Assembly: GCF_009497155.1 (NCBI RefSeq)
Contig: NZ_WINI01000007.1
Location: forward strand, 565,137-629,136
Origin: Glaciimonas soli
Lineage (GTDB): Bacteria > Pseudomonadota > Gammaproteobacteria > Burkholderiales > Burkholderiaceae_D
Direction of reading: 5' to 3'
DNA length: 64,000 nt
Part shown: positions 44,930-53,787 of the stretch, in pieces
Layout of the letters: each line of letters starts with the position of its first letter
Position numbering within the stretch: the stretch's first letter is position 1
Translations under genes and position numbers: made by a program
The notes under the pieces: model-generated
Database searches by the model: none
What the model saw: the letters and a program-made list of their open reading frames with translations, nothing else
Told to the model about the DNA's origin: nothing

Positions 44930-45174
44930 GGTGTCGCTCCATATAAAAGAAGTGAAAAGCAAAATTCAAAATATCATCAAAGAATAGCATTCCCTACTAA
45001 CTCATGAGCAAGCCATGCACATAGATTTGATTGTCTATTTTGAAATTTATATAACGTAAATCTTAAAACTTCCAACGATCACATCAACATTTACAGTGCG
45101 TTACACACTAGCTGTCTACTAAAAACCATCTGACACGTTAAGCTAAACAATCACACTAAGAAGGATGGTTTAGC

Positions 45175-46758
45175 ATGCAAAATATCATGTCTATCGCACA
45201 AAAATGTCGCCCGCCATCTCCGCCGTTACGCTTGATTTCTATGACGGTTATATGTGGTGCACTGTTGTTCAGTGTCTTGAATGCGCATGCTGGAACTGCA
45301 ACGTATTCAGCACCACTGACGGAAGAAGAAAAAGCGCTGCACGTGCTGAACCGTTTAGCTTACGGGCCGCGCCCCGGCGATGTCGATGCGGTGCGCAAGC
45401 TGGGCGTCAAACGCTATATTGCCGAGCAGCTCGCACCGGACAGTATTCCATTGCCGATACCATTGGCGGAACAACTCGCCAGCTTGCCGACCTATCAGCT
45501 TTCCCAAGGTCAGTTATTCCAACAATACGGCCCTCCTTCCTTCCCACCCAACGGCGCCACGCCTGAGGAAAAAAATAAAGCACGTCAACGCGCCAATCAA
45601 GAAATCACGCCACAAACGCATCAGGCCCGACTGTTGCAAGCTACTGAAAGTCCACGTCAACTACAAGAAGTGATGACGGAATTCTGGTTTAATCACTTCA
45701 ACGTTTACGAGCCTAAGGAATGGGTACGTTATTGGAACGCTGAGTACGAAAAAGACACGCTGCGTCCTAATGCGCTGGGCAATTTCCGTCAACTATTGGG
45801 ATCGGTTGCACATCATCCGGCCATGTTGTATTACCTCGACAACTGGCGCAGCAGCGGCAATAACGCGCCAGAATCAAAAGGCCAATTCAAAGGTTTGAAC
45901 GAAAACTATGGTCGTGAATTATTAGAACTTCATACCTTGGGTGTCAACGGTGGCTATACCCAGGCCGATGTGATCGCGCTGGCAAAAATATTGAGCGGTT
46001 GGACTATCGATAACAAAGCAATGAAAGATGATCCTAGCCAGCCTGCGTTTGTTTTTGCGCCACGCCGACACGATAGTAGCGACAAAGTATTCCTCGGTCA
46101 GGTCATCAAAGGCCGCACCGGACCAGCAGGTGTCCAGGAAGGCGAACAAGCACTCGATATTTTGGCGAAACAGCCCGCCACGGCACGTTTCATTTCAACC
46201 AAACTGGTGCAATATTTTGTCAGCGACAAACCTGATCCGGCCTTGGTCGATAAACTGGCGCAACGCTTTTTAAGCACTAACGGTGATATCAAAGCAGTAC
46301 TGCAAACCTTGTTCGACAGCCAGCAGTTCTGGGCACGTGAAAACTATCAGACGCAATTTAAAACACCGTATCAATTTGTCGTCTCTGCACTACGTGCCAG
46401 CGCCACACCGGTCAACAATATCAAGCCGATTGATAACGTCCTCAACCAGTTGGGACAACCGTTATATGGCTGGCTAACGCCAGAAGGCTATAAATATTCT
46501 GAAGAAGCCTGGCTTAATTCGGATGCGCTACTACGTCGGATTAATTTCGTCACTAGTTTAAGCAATGGAAAATCTCCCATCGCCTATGGCAATCCACCGA
46601 GTGCTGACATCGCCAATGCTGTGCCGCTTAATCCGCAACAATTAATTCAGACACTAACGCCCACTTTCGATCAACGTAGCCTGACCATTATCAATGACGC
46701 GCCGGCGAATCTGCAAGCCGGCATGATCCTTGGCGGCCCTGCATTCATGAAGAGGTAA
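45175..46758 (+). CDS. DUF1800 exported protein
   Basis: 527 residues. The signal region is MTVICGALLFSVLNAHAG (cleavage expected near residue 40). Conserved DUF1800 blocks are ALHVLNRLAYGPRPGDVDAVRKLG, MTEFWFNHFNVY, GRELLELHTLGVNGGYTQADV, AKILSGWTI and NPPSADIANAVPLNP. AAGGA lies nine bases before the ATG. The DUF1501 gene follows 3 bp later, the usual partner, so the pair is one operon. Function is unknown; the family occurs in surface or periplasmic settings, and its DUF1501 partner belongs to a sulfatase/alkaline-phosphatase-like superfamily. Confidence 0.92.
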   Translation: MQNIMSIAQKCRPPSPPLRLISMTVICGALLFSVLNAHAGTATYSAPLTEEEKALHVLNRLAYGPRPGDVDAVRKLGVKRYIAEQLAPDSIPLPIPLAEQLASLPTYQLSQGQLFQQYGPPSFPPNGATPEEKNKARQRANQEITPQTHQARLLQATESPRQLQEVMTEFWFNHFNVYEPKEWVRYWNAEYEKDTLRPNALGNFRQLLGSVAHHPAMLYYLDNWRSSGNNAPESKGQFKGLNENYGRELLELHTLGVNGGYTQADVIALAKILSGWTIDNKAMKDDPSQPAFVFAPRRHDSSDKVFLGQVIKGRTGPAGVQEGEQALDILAKQPATARFISTKLVQYFVSDKPDPALVDKLAQRFLSTNGDIKAVLQTLFDSQQFWARENYQTQFKTPYQFVVSALRASATPVNNIKPIDNVLNQLGQPLYGWLTPEGYKYSEEAWLNSDALLRRINFVTSLSNGKSPIAYGNPPSADIANAVPLNPQQLIQTLTPTFDQRSLTIINDAPANLQAGMILGGPAFMKR

Positions 46759-46761
46759 GCT

Positions 46762-48129
46762 ATGAATAATCCACACAACAAACATACAAGCCGCCGTGAT
46801 TTTATTCGTCAACTCGGACTGATCGGCAGTGGTGCTCTTTTGCTTCCGGTCGGCTTATCTGGCTGCGTCGTTGCGCCACCGAACCAACAAGCCAGAAAAA
46901 AATCCGCTACCAGCGGCGGTGCCACACCAATTGATGCTCCACTGTCATATGGCAGTTCGCCGTCGCGTGCTGTTGCAGCCGGCGATGGCACACCGCGCAT
47001 GATTGTGGTGTTTCTGCGCGGTGCGGTAGACGGCTTAAATGTCGTCGTGCCGCATGGTGACCATCATTATTATCAGGCACGTCCAACCATCGCCGTTGCT
47101 CGTCCCGGTGCAAATAATGGCGCGATTGATTTGACTGGTTATTTTGGTTTGCATCCAGCCTTGCAACCGTTGAAATCGTATTGGGACGGCGGTCAATTGG
47201 CCTTCGTCCATGCGTCTGGTTCGCCCGACATGTCCCGCTCGCATTTTGAGGCGCAGGACTATATGGAAACTGGCGTACCGGGCCAGCACAATATTCCCGA
47301 TGGCTGGATGAATCGTTTGCTTAGCGATACACCTCGTGCCGCGCATAACGATTCAATGATGCAGGCATTAACCTTGGGCGAAGCCATGCCGCGCATCCTG
47401 ACCGGTAAAGCAGTTGTCGCCAACATGCCGACCGGCCGCGACGCCACGCGGCTGACGCAAATCGATAAGCCACAATTCCAACAGGCATTTGGCGCGCTAT
47501 ACCAACAAGATGCCGTGCTGGGAAAATCATTCCAGGATGGTTTAGCGGCCCGCAAAGAAATTCTCGCTGACCTCAACAGCTCAGAACAGCGTATGGCCAA
47601 CAACGGCGCACCATTGCCGAATGGCTTGGCAATCGATACCGCACGACTCGGTAATTTAATGCGCGACAATCCCGCCATTCGTTTGGGTTTTGTCGCCGTC
47701 GGTGGCTGGGACACGCACGTCAATCAAGGTAATGGCGCCGGTCAGTTGGCCAATCGTCTGAAACCACTGGCAGAAGGCCTTAGCACTCTGGCGCGTGAAC
47801 TTGGTCCGGCGTTCAACGATATGGTCATCGTCGTCATTTCAGAATTCGGTCGTACCTTCCGTGAAAACGGCAACGGCGGCACCGATCACGGTCACGGCAA
47901 CGCGATGTGGTTATTAGGTGGCAATGTGCGCGGTCGGAAAATTTACGGCAACTGGCCTGGGATAGACGATAAATCGCTGAACGAAGGACGCGATCTTGCG
48001 GTCACCACCGACTTCCGTTCGGTGCTGGCAACGCTATCGGAAAAGCATATGCGGATTGGTGATAATAAGTTGCAGCAAGTATTTCCGCAGTATGCGAACG
48101 CGCATCGTGAGTTGGATTTTTTGTTGTAA
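46762..48129 (+). CDS. DUF1501 protein with Tat-type signal
   Basis: 455 residues. The N terminus has a twin-arginine motif (SRRDFIRQLG), a hydrophobic stretch and a possible lipobox LSGC, then a low-complexity linker. The DUF1501 core shows MIVVFLRGAVDGLNVVVPHGD, DMSRSHFEAQDYMETG, FVAVGGWDTHVNQG, VVISEFGRTFRENGNGGTDHGHGNAMWLLGG and VTTDFRSVLATL. The TDHGHG metal-site-like motif matches the alkaline-phosphatase/sulfatase superfamily. Export in folded form is expected from the twin arginine. It is co-translated with DUF1800. The biological role of the pair is unknown. Confidence 0.92.
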   Translation: MNNPHNKHTSRRDFIRQLGLIGSGALLLPVGLSGCVVAPPNQQARKKSATSGGATPIDAPLSYGSSPSRAVAAGDGTPRMIVVFLRGAVDGLNVVVPHGDHHYYQARPTIAVARPGANNGAIDLTGYFGLHPALQPLKSYWDGGQLAFVHASGSPDMSRSHFEAQDYMETGVPGQHNIPDGWMNRLLSDTPRAAHNDSMMQALTLGEAMPRILTGKAVVANMPTGRDATRLTQIDKPQFQQAFGALYQQDAVLGKSFQDGLAARKEILADLNSSEQRMANNGAPLPNGLAIDTARLGNLMRDNPAIRLGFVAVGGWDTHVNQGNGAGQLANRLKPLAEGLSTLARELGPAFNDMVIVVISEFGRTFRENGNGGTDHGHGNAMWLLGGNVRGRKIYGNWPGIDDKSLNEGRDLAVTTDFRSVLATLSEKHMRIGDNKLQQVFPQYANAHRELDFLL

Positions 48130-48161
48130 TGTGACGGATATTGCGTAAGTCGAATCAGGTT

Positions 48162-48189
48162 GGTCGGAAGGCGCCAGGCTTTTCCGACC
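48162..48189. terminator. Hairpin between converging genes, probable terminator
   Basis: GGTCGGAA-N12-TTCCGACC is a perfect 8-bp stem between the DUF1501 and MutS-like genes, which converge here. It lacks a strong T run. Confidence 0.45.
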
Positions 48190-48196
48190 TCTTCGT

Positions 48197-49828
48197 TTAC
48201 TGCAGCAAATCGGGACAATTTTTCGGATGTGCCAAATACGAACTTAACCAGATAGATACGCTGCGTGCATTATTCGAAATACTTTCATCCATTTCTATCG
48301 TATCGAGCAATGCAATGCCATTTGGTTTCTCTAGTAAACCCGGCTTAATCACCACACCACCAGTCTCAGATATGACTTGCATGGGAATAAGGTATTTAGC
48401 CAGGAGCGGTGCTAAAACAAGATTGTGAGATGACACAATCACTAATGCATGTTGTGTCAATTTATGGATCAAAGCTGCGGCAACCGAAACAGATTCCAAA
48501 TGGTTAGTGCCGCGAAAAATCTCGTCAATAATATATATTCCAGAGTGCTCTCCCCTACTCGATTCGAGTAATTTTTTTGCACGGTTAAGTTCTGCAACAT
48601 ATAAACTTTCACCGTCAGCCATAGAGTCTTCAATTTGAATACTGGTGTACACCAGACGCATAGCAATAGTCGCTTTGTCGGCATAACAGAACCCAAACGC
48701 ACGTCCAACCAGCAGATTCAAACCAAGAGTACGCAAGAAAGTACTTTTCCCTGCGCCATTTTGTCCAGATAAAAAGACGCCCATTTCATCGGTCGCAAAA
48801 GAAACTGCCGATGCATTCACAAGCAACGGATTGATCACGTCTTTCAGCAATATCGAATTTCCGGGATGTGGCGTGGCCCAACAAAAATGCGATTGCATGC
48901 TGATGTGATTCGCCATCGCCAGATCAGCCTCCAGATTAGCAATCAATAAATACCAGCGCCGCAATAGCCCCTGATTCTCCCTGATGATTCTGGTTGCTTT
49001 GAAATGATGACTGATATTTCTCAAGAAAAACCAATCGGCATACAGTTTGGTAATTTGACTCCCTGTTTCAACTATTGGCCGACTCAAATCGCGCTTGATT
49101 TTTTGAATGTCATTGATCTGAGACAAAAAGGAATGCAGTATCGGATAGTTACGTTGCGGGGCTAACTTTGCAAGTGTCAAGCCAGTATGAAGAATGGTGC
49201 GTAACGCGAATAATTTTTCATCATGTCGTTCAATATGCGTGAGCCATGATGCTTGTATTACGAAAGTGAATAGAATAAGCCCCGCCAAAGGTATCAACAT
49301 CATTAGCGATAAAGACGGCGCCAGCATGGCAAGGAGCAGCAATATTTGAAAAGGAAGTAAAAATTTTACCCACCAAGGTATCGCTACTTTTGGAGAGGCA
49401 AACACAAGTGGGCTGACATCAAACTCAAGGCCGCGCATAGCGTCAAACGCATTTTTCAGATTGCCTCGCAGTTCAGCATCGTCTAGTAAGGCAACGATGG
49501 CATTATCATCCTCGCTCCTTTTCCGTAGGCGCAAATGAATTCCTTGTTGGCCGAGAATGCTGACTCCAGATGTCAGACTTGCACAATATTTCTCAAGATC
49601 GAGATCCTTCCAGGTTTGATCATCCACGCAACCTTCGCCATTATTGGAAACGGCTAGAAAAAGTGCTGCTACTTCCTGATTGGTATAAGCAATATCGGTT
49701 AAGGATTTCTTCGTCGAAAACAATGCAACTAGCATTTTCCATGCGGGCATCAAAAATCGAAATGGGCTAGTCCTGCCAATTTCGGAGACTGGCATAGTCA
49801 ATCCACTGACTGGCTTGTTTTCGTTCAT
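48197..49828 (-). CDS. Membrane-anchored MutS-like ATPase
   Basis: 543 residues from the ATG at 49828; an upstream TTG adds seven. The C-terminal ~200 residues are a MutS-type ABC ATPase: Walker A GVFLSGQNGAGKSTFLRTLG, the Q/D-loop region YTSIQIEDSMADGESLYVAEL, Walker B YIIDEIFRGTNHLESVSVA and the switch histidine in IVSSHN. Two or three hydrophobic segments lie around residues 155-205 (FLLPFQILLLLAMLAPSLSL, MMLIPLAGLILFTFVIQAS). The mismatch-recognition and lever domains of MutS are missing. This subgroup is not a DNA-repair MutS in any demonstrated sense. The gene is monocistronic and neighbours do not reveal its role. Confidence 0.85.
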   Translation of the reverse strand: MNENKPVSGLTMPVSEIGRTSPFRFLMPAWKMLVALFSTKKSLTDIAYTNQEVAALFLAVSNNGEGCVDDQTWKDLDLEKYCASLTSGVSILGQQGIHLRLRKRSEDDNAIVALLDDAELRGNLKNAFDAMRGLEFDVSPLVFASPKVAIPWWVKFLLPFQILLLLAMLAPSLSLMMLIPLAGLILFTFVIQASWLTHIERHDEKLFALRTILHTGLTLAKLAPQRNYPILHSFLSQINDIQKIKRDLSRPIVETGSQITKLYADWFFLRNISHHFKATRIIRENQGLLRRWYLLIANLEADLAMANHISMQSHFCWATPHPGNSILLKDVINPLLVNASAVSFATDEMGVFLSGQNGAGKSTFLRTLGLNLLVGRAFGFCYADKATIAMRLVYTSIQIEDSMADGESLYVAELNRAKKLLESSRGEHSGIYIIDEIFRGTNHLESVSVAAALIHKLTQHALVIVSSHNLVLAPLLAKYLIPMQVISETGGVVIKPGLLEKPNGIALLDTIEMDESISNNARSVSIWLSSYLAHPKNCPDLLQ

Positions 49829-49952
49829 TTGCGCCCCATTATTCTTCAATTGTTTTAGAAAAATGTACTTCGCCCTTCAAACGTAACTCTATTGCTTCCT
49901 CAAGATGCTGCCGATGTATTAGTTATCAAGCTTTTATTGTTCATTATTACCA

Positions 49953-49981
49953 TTGCAAATGATAACCATTATCATTTGCAA
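49953..49981. promoter_or_regulatory. Fur box
   Basis: Perfect palindrome with 13-bp arms: TTGCAAATGATAA-CCA-TTATCATTTGCAA. The inner part matches the Fur consensus (GATAATGATAATCATTATC) closely. It lies about 100 bp before the heme receptor gene, so iron repression of hmuRSTUV is expected. Confidence 0.9.
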
Positions 49982-50079
49982 TAAATTTCGACACGCCAGT
50001 TCACCGGCATCACCCTCAGCCAGCCCCGCCCCATCAGCGCCGCCAGCCAATAAGCCCATTATTGACTTTGGAGTACGCT

Positions 50080-52389
50080 GTGCCCATTTGCAACACCAAT
50101 TCGCCCTTTCGAGCGCCCTCATCGAAATCGTCAACATCGTCAACACCATCGCAACTTGCTATTGCTGCACGTTTATTGATCCTGTCAGCAACTGCCGCAA
50201 GCTTGCCAGCAGTCGCACAAACGGCTACGCCGGCGACTTACGCTTACAACGCGAATATGCAGGACCATGCAATGGATGAAATTTCCGTCACTGCTACGCG
50301 TTCAGAAACGCCGGTGTCACGCACCACCAGCAGCATTTCCGTCATCAACGCCGAAACAATCGAAGAGCAACAAGCAAAAGACATCAAGGATTTACTACGC
50401 TATGAAGCCGGTATCACCGTGCGGCGTGCACCTTATCGGCCAACATCGGCAGCCACAGCCGGCGGCCGCGGCGGCAATGAAGGCATCAATATTCGCGGCT
50501 TAGAGGGCAATCGGATTTTGTTGATGGAAGATGGCATACGCTTGCCGAGTGCGTTTTCGTTCGGCCCATTGGAGTCAGGGCGCGGCGATTTTGGCGAAAT
50601 GGATCTGTACAAACGAGTCGAAATTTTGCGTGGCCCGGCATCTACCATGTATGGCAGCGATGGTCTGACCGGCGCGGTTAATTTCATCACCAAAGACCCA
50701 TCCGACTTTTTAAATATCTTCAACAAGTCCACGTATTTCTCGATCAGTCCATCCTACGATTCTAGTAATCGCAGCACTTCCACCACGGCTGTTGCAGCAT
50801 TTGGTAACGAACAAATACAAGGTATGTTGATCGCCAATAAACGCGATGGGCATGAAGTCAAATCGCAAGGCCAGCGTGATATCGTCGGCCCCAATCGTGA
50901 TGCCGCCAATCCGCAAGATGCCAGCGCAACCTCGCTGCTTGGCAAGTTGGTATTGAACGTTAGTGCGCGCGACAAACTGACTTTAACGGTAGAGCATCAC
51001 GAACAGGAAACCACCACCAATGTGTTATCCGCCATCACGCCAACTACTCTGGCGCTGAACGCGGATGATAAACTGGAACGCAATCGTTATAGCCTCGATT
51101 ACGGCTTCACCGACAGCGATAACATATGGTTCCAAAAAGCGCATGCACAAATCTATTATCAAGAGGCCAGTAACAATCAATTTTCATACGAACAACGTAA
51201 GCCTGCAGCCAGTCGTACCCGCGACAATAGCTATGACGAGAATATTTTCGGTGGATCGGCACAAGCAGAAAGCGCAGTAAGCACTGGGTCTCTGGAGCAC
51301 AAATTGGTGTATGGTTTTGACGCCAGCACCTCTCAAATCAGCGGCTTGCGCAACGGTACCGTGCCAGGTGTCGGCGAAGCACCCTTCCCCAGCAAGGCCT
51401 TTCCTGATACCGACTACAGCCTGTTTGGTGCTTTCATACAAGATGAAATCCGCTTTGCTCCCGCCAGTGCTTTCTCATTCATTCCGAGTATCCGTTTCGA
51501 CGCATATCGTCTGACACCAAAACAGAACGATGCTGAATATGATGGCACGCCGACCAAGTCCAGCGGACAGGCAGTATCGCCACGTTTAGCGGTGATGTAT
51601 GAAATCAATCCGGCGTTGATCCCGTATGCACAATACGCACGTGGCTTCCGTACGCCGACGCCAGATCAGGTTAACAACAGCTTCGGTAACCCGACATATG
51701 GTTATGTCACTATCGGCAACCCTGATCTGAAACCAGAAACCAGCAATACGTTTGAATTAGGTTTGCGTGGAAAAATCAACGATGGCGAAGGTGACAATAC
51801 CCGCAGCGTCATACGCTACAGCACCGCAGTCTTCACCGGCTACTACAACAATTTCATCTCACAACAGATCATTAGCGGCAGCGGTCGCCCTTATGTCGAT
51901 CCCTTCGTTTTTCAATACATCAACACCAGCAACGCTCGCATCAGCGGACTGGAAGCAAGGCTAGACTGGCAATTCGCCAACGGCCTGGGTGTCAAAGCCG
52001 GTATGGCCTACACCAAAGGCACCACCGAGCTCAAAGGCGTCAGTCAACCGCTAGACACCATCAATCCATTCATGGCCGTACTAGGTTTGCGCTACGCACC
52101 AACCGAACGCTGGTTCACCGAAGCTGACATCAGATACCAAGCAGGAAAAAATCGCAGCGACATGTCCGTAAAAACCGACTTCGCCCCACCATCGGCCACG
52201 GTCATGGATCTGCGCGCAGGCTACAACATCAACAAATACGCCACGTTATACGGCGGCATATCCAACCTGTTCGACAACAAATACTGGAACTGGTCAGACG
52301 TCCGCGGCCTGGCCGACAGCTCAACAGTCAAAGACGCTTACACAGCACCCGGACGTAGTTTTAATGTGGGGTTGAAATTGCAGTATTAA
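50080..52389 (+). CDS. hmuR: TonB-dependent heme/hemoglobin receptor
   Basis: 769 residues from a GTG at 50080, chosen because GGAG lies six bases upstream; a TTG at 50062 is the only longer alternative. The N-terminal signal is long and Ser-rich, with a hydrophobic core (LAIAARLLILSATAASLPAVAQ). The plug domain starts at MDEISVTATRSETPVSRTTSSISV (TonB-box-like) and includes GGRGGNEGINIRGLEGNRILLMEDGIRLP. The barrel ends in RSFNVGLKLQY. Sequence style matches the hemoglobin/transferrin/lactoferrin receptor family. It is preceded by a Fur box and followed by hmuS-T-U-V, so it imports heme across the outer membrane. Confidence 0.92.
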   Translation: MPICNTNSPFRAPSSKSSTSSTPSQLAIAARLLILSATAASLPAVAQTATPATYAYNANMQDHAMDEISVTATRSETPVSRTTSSISVINAETIEEQQAKDIKDLLRYEAGITVRRAPYRPTSAATAGGRGGNEGINIRGLEGNRILLMEDGIRLPSAFSFGPLESGRGDFGEMDLYKRVEILRGPASTMYGSDGLTGAVNFITKDPSDFLNIFNKSTYFSISPSYDSSNRSTSTTAVAAFGNEQIQGMLIANKRDGHEVKSQGQRDIVGPNRDAANPQDASATSLLGKLVLNVSARDKLTLTVEHHEQETTTNVLSAITPTTLALNADDKLERNRYSLDYGFTDSDNIWFQKAHAQIYYQEASNNQFSYEQRKPAASRTRDNSYDENIFGGSAQAESAVSTGSLEHKLVYGFDASTSQISGLRNGTVPGVGEAPFPSKAFPDTDYSLFGAFIQDEIRFAPASAFSFIPSIRFDAYRLTPKQNDAEYDGTPTKSSGQAVSPRLAVMYEINPALIPYAQYARGFRTPTPDQVNNSFGNPTYGYVTIGNPDLKPETSNTFELGLRGKINDGEGDNTRSVIRYSTAVFTGYYNNFISQQIISGSGRPYVDPFVFQYINTSNARISGLEARLDWQFANGLGVKAGMAYTKGTTELKGVSQPLDTINPFMAVLGLRYAPTERWFTEADIRYQAGKNRSDMSVKTDFAPPSATVMDLRAGYNINKYATLYGGISNLFDNKYWNWSDVRGLADSSTVKDAYTAPGRSFNVGLKLQY

Positions 52390-52403
52390 AAAATAGAGTT
52401 AGT

Positions 52404-52668
52404 CGAATCATCAAGGCCGTTGAAGTTGCCGTTGCTTTTGAAGTGCCCCGCATTGGACGTTGCCAAATGTGACGACTGTCATTCGGGAATTATGGGAAGA
52501 CATGTTTGAGCGCAGCGAGTTGGTCTTTCCATCCGAATGACAGTTGGCACATTTGGGGACCCGCCAACGGCGGGCAACGGCTCTGCGTCGCCTTTCTTTG
52601 CTTACTTTCTTTGGCGAAGCAAAGAAAGTGAGTAGCCGCCGGTCTACCACCGGCATGGCACCACGGAG
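52404..52668. repeat. Structured intergenic repeat, copy 1
   Basis: 265-bp element between hmuR and hmuS, matching 57484-57747. In order: a long stem (arms 52463-52486 and 52533-52556, 24 positions with one G:T and one mismatch) whose loop contains GGAAGACATGTTTGAGCG; hairpin CCCGCC-AAC-GGCGGG; an A/T-rich stem CTTTCTTTGCTT/AAGCAAAGAAAG that can also pair as ACTTTCTTTG/CAAAGAAAGT; and hairpin CCGGT-N5-ACCGG. Arm sequences differ from copy 2 but remain paired. It resembles a class of CTTTCTTTG-containing intergenic repeats seen in many beta- and gammaproteobacteria. Confidence 0.88.
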
Positions 52669-52713
52669 CACCACTCGTATTAATTACCGAATAAATCAAT
52701 CCAAGGAGAAAAA

Positions 52714-53787
52714 ATGAACATTACACAAAACACCACCCTACGCACCACCTTCCTAAAAACCAAATCCTCCCAAAACCTCCGCAACCGAGAAGCCGCCGCA
52801 CTAATCGGCATCTCCGAAGCCGAAGCCATCGCCACCTGCATAGGCAAACACGACAACACAGAAGTCATTCGCCTGAAACCTGACTTCATCAACATCATGG
52901 AGCAAGTCCCACAACTAGGCTCCGTCATGGCCCTCACCCGCAACGACAGCGCAGTCCATGAAAAAGATGGAGCGTACCTAAAGATGAGCCACAACGGCCA
53001 CGTTGGCCTGGCGTTAGGTGAAGCCATCGATCTGAGAATTTTTTATAGCCAATGGAAATTCGGTTGCGCAGTCATCGAGGAAACGCCACGCGGCATCCAA
53101 AAAAGCCTGCAATTTTTCGATCGGCATGGCACGGCAGTACACAAAGTATTTTTGCGTGAACATAGTCAGCATGAAGCCTATGAAAAATTGGTTCAGCAAT
53201 ATCGCGATGGCAATCAACAGCCCGGTATCTCGGTAGAAGAAAAACCTTCCACTGAAGCAGAAATTCCAAATAGTGAAGTTGATGTCACCGCATTTCAGGC
53301 CGCCTGGAATGCAATGACTGACACCCATCAATTCTTTGGCTTGTTGAACAAATTCAGACTCAGCCGCACGCAAGCATTGCGTCTGGCACCGCCGCAATTT
53401 GTGCGTCAGGTAAATCACGATGCGCTAAAAACCATCTTAGAAAATGCCGCTGCAATAGCATTACCGATCATGGTGTTTGTCGGTAATAGCGGCATGATTC
53501 AAATCCATTCCGGTCCGGTCAATAACATCAAAGTAATGGGCCCGTGGATCAATGTGCTGGATACTGGATTCAATTTACATCTGCGCGAAAACATGATCGC
53601 TGGCAGCTGGGTAGTGAGTAAACCAACTCTGGATGGCATCGTCACTTCGTTGGAATTATTCGATCGTGATGGACAAACCATCGCCATGCTATTCGGCGTA
53701 CGCAAACCGGGGCAAGCCGAATTGCCTGTATGGCGCGAGATGGTGGCTGCTTTGCCTGAGCTAACAACAACATCAGTATCAGCATGA
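52714..53787 (+). CDS. hmuS: Heme-degrading/heme-carrier protein HmuS
   Basis: 357 residues of the HemS/HmuS/ChuS family, made of two related halves. The first begins LRNREAAALIGISEAEAIATCIG and ends near residue 170 (FFDRHGTAVHKVFLREHSQHEAYEKLV). The second contains HQFFGLLNKFRLSRTQALRLA and LFDRDGQTIAMLFGVRKPGQ. AAGGAG precedes the ATG. Members bind cytoplasmic heme and release iron or pass the heme on. It lies after the structured repeat, and its last codon overlaps the hmuT start (ATGA), so it is part of the heme operon. Confidence 0.92.
   Translation: MNITQNTTLRTTFLKTKSSQNLRNREAAALIGISEAEAIATCIGKHDNTEVIRLKPDFINIMEQVPQLGSVMALTRNDSAVHEKDGAYLKMSHNGHVGLALGEAIDLRIFYSQWKFGCAVIEETPRGIQKSLQFFDRHGTAVHKVFLREHSQHEAYEKLVQQYRDGNQQPGISVEEKPSTEAEIPNSEVDVTAFQAAWNAMTDTHQFFGLLNKFRLSRTQALRLAPPQFVRQVNHDALKTILENAAAIALPIMVFVGNSGMIQIHSGPVNNIKVMGPWINVLDTGFNLHLRENMIAGSWVVSKPTLDGIVTSLELFDRDGQTIAMLFGVRKPGQAELPVWREMVAALPELTTTSVSA

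Noticed and set aside
52411-52699. Leftward reading frames inside structured repeat copy 1 (MPVVDRRLLTFFASPKKVSKE...), with a matching frame at 57487-57735
   Set aside because: The frames resemble each other only because the repeat DNA is shared. They read straight through the hairpins, and the arm changes preserve base pairing and not amino acids. Such frames are routinely mis-called as hypothetical proteins.
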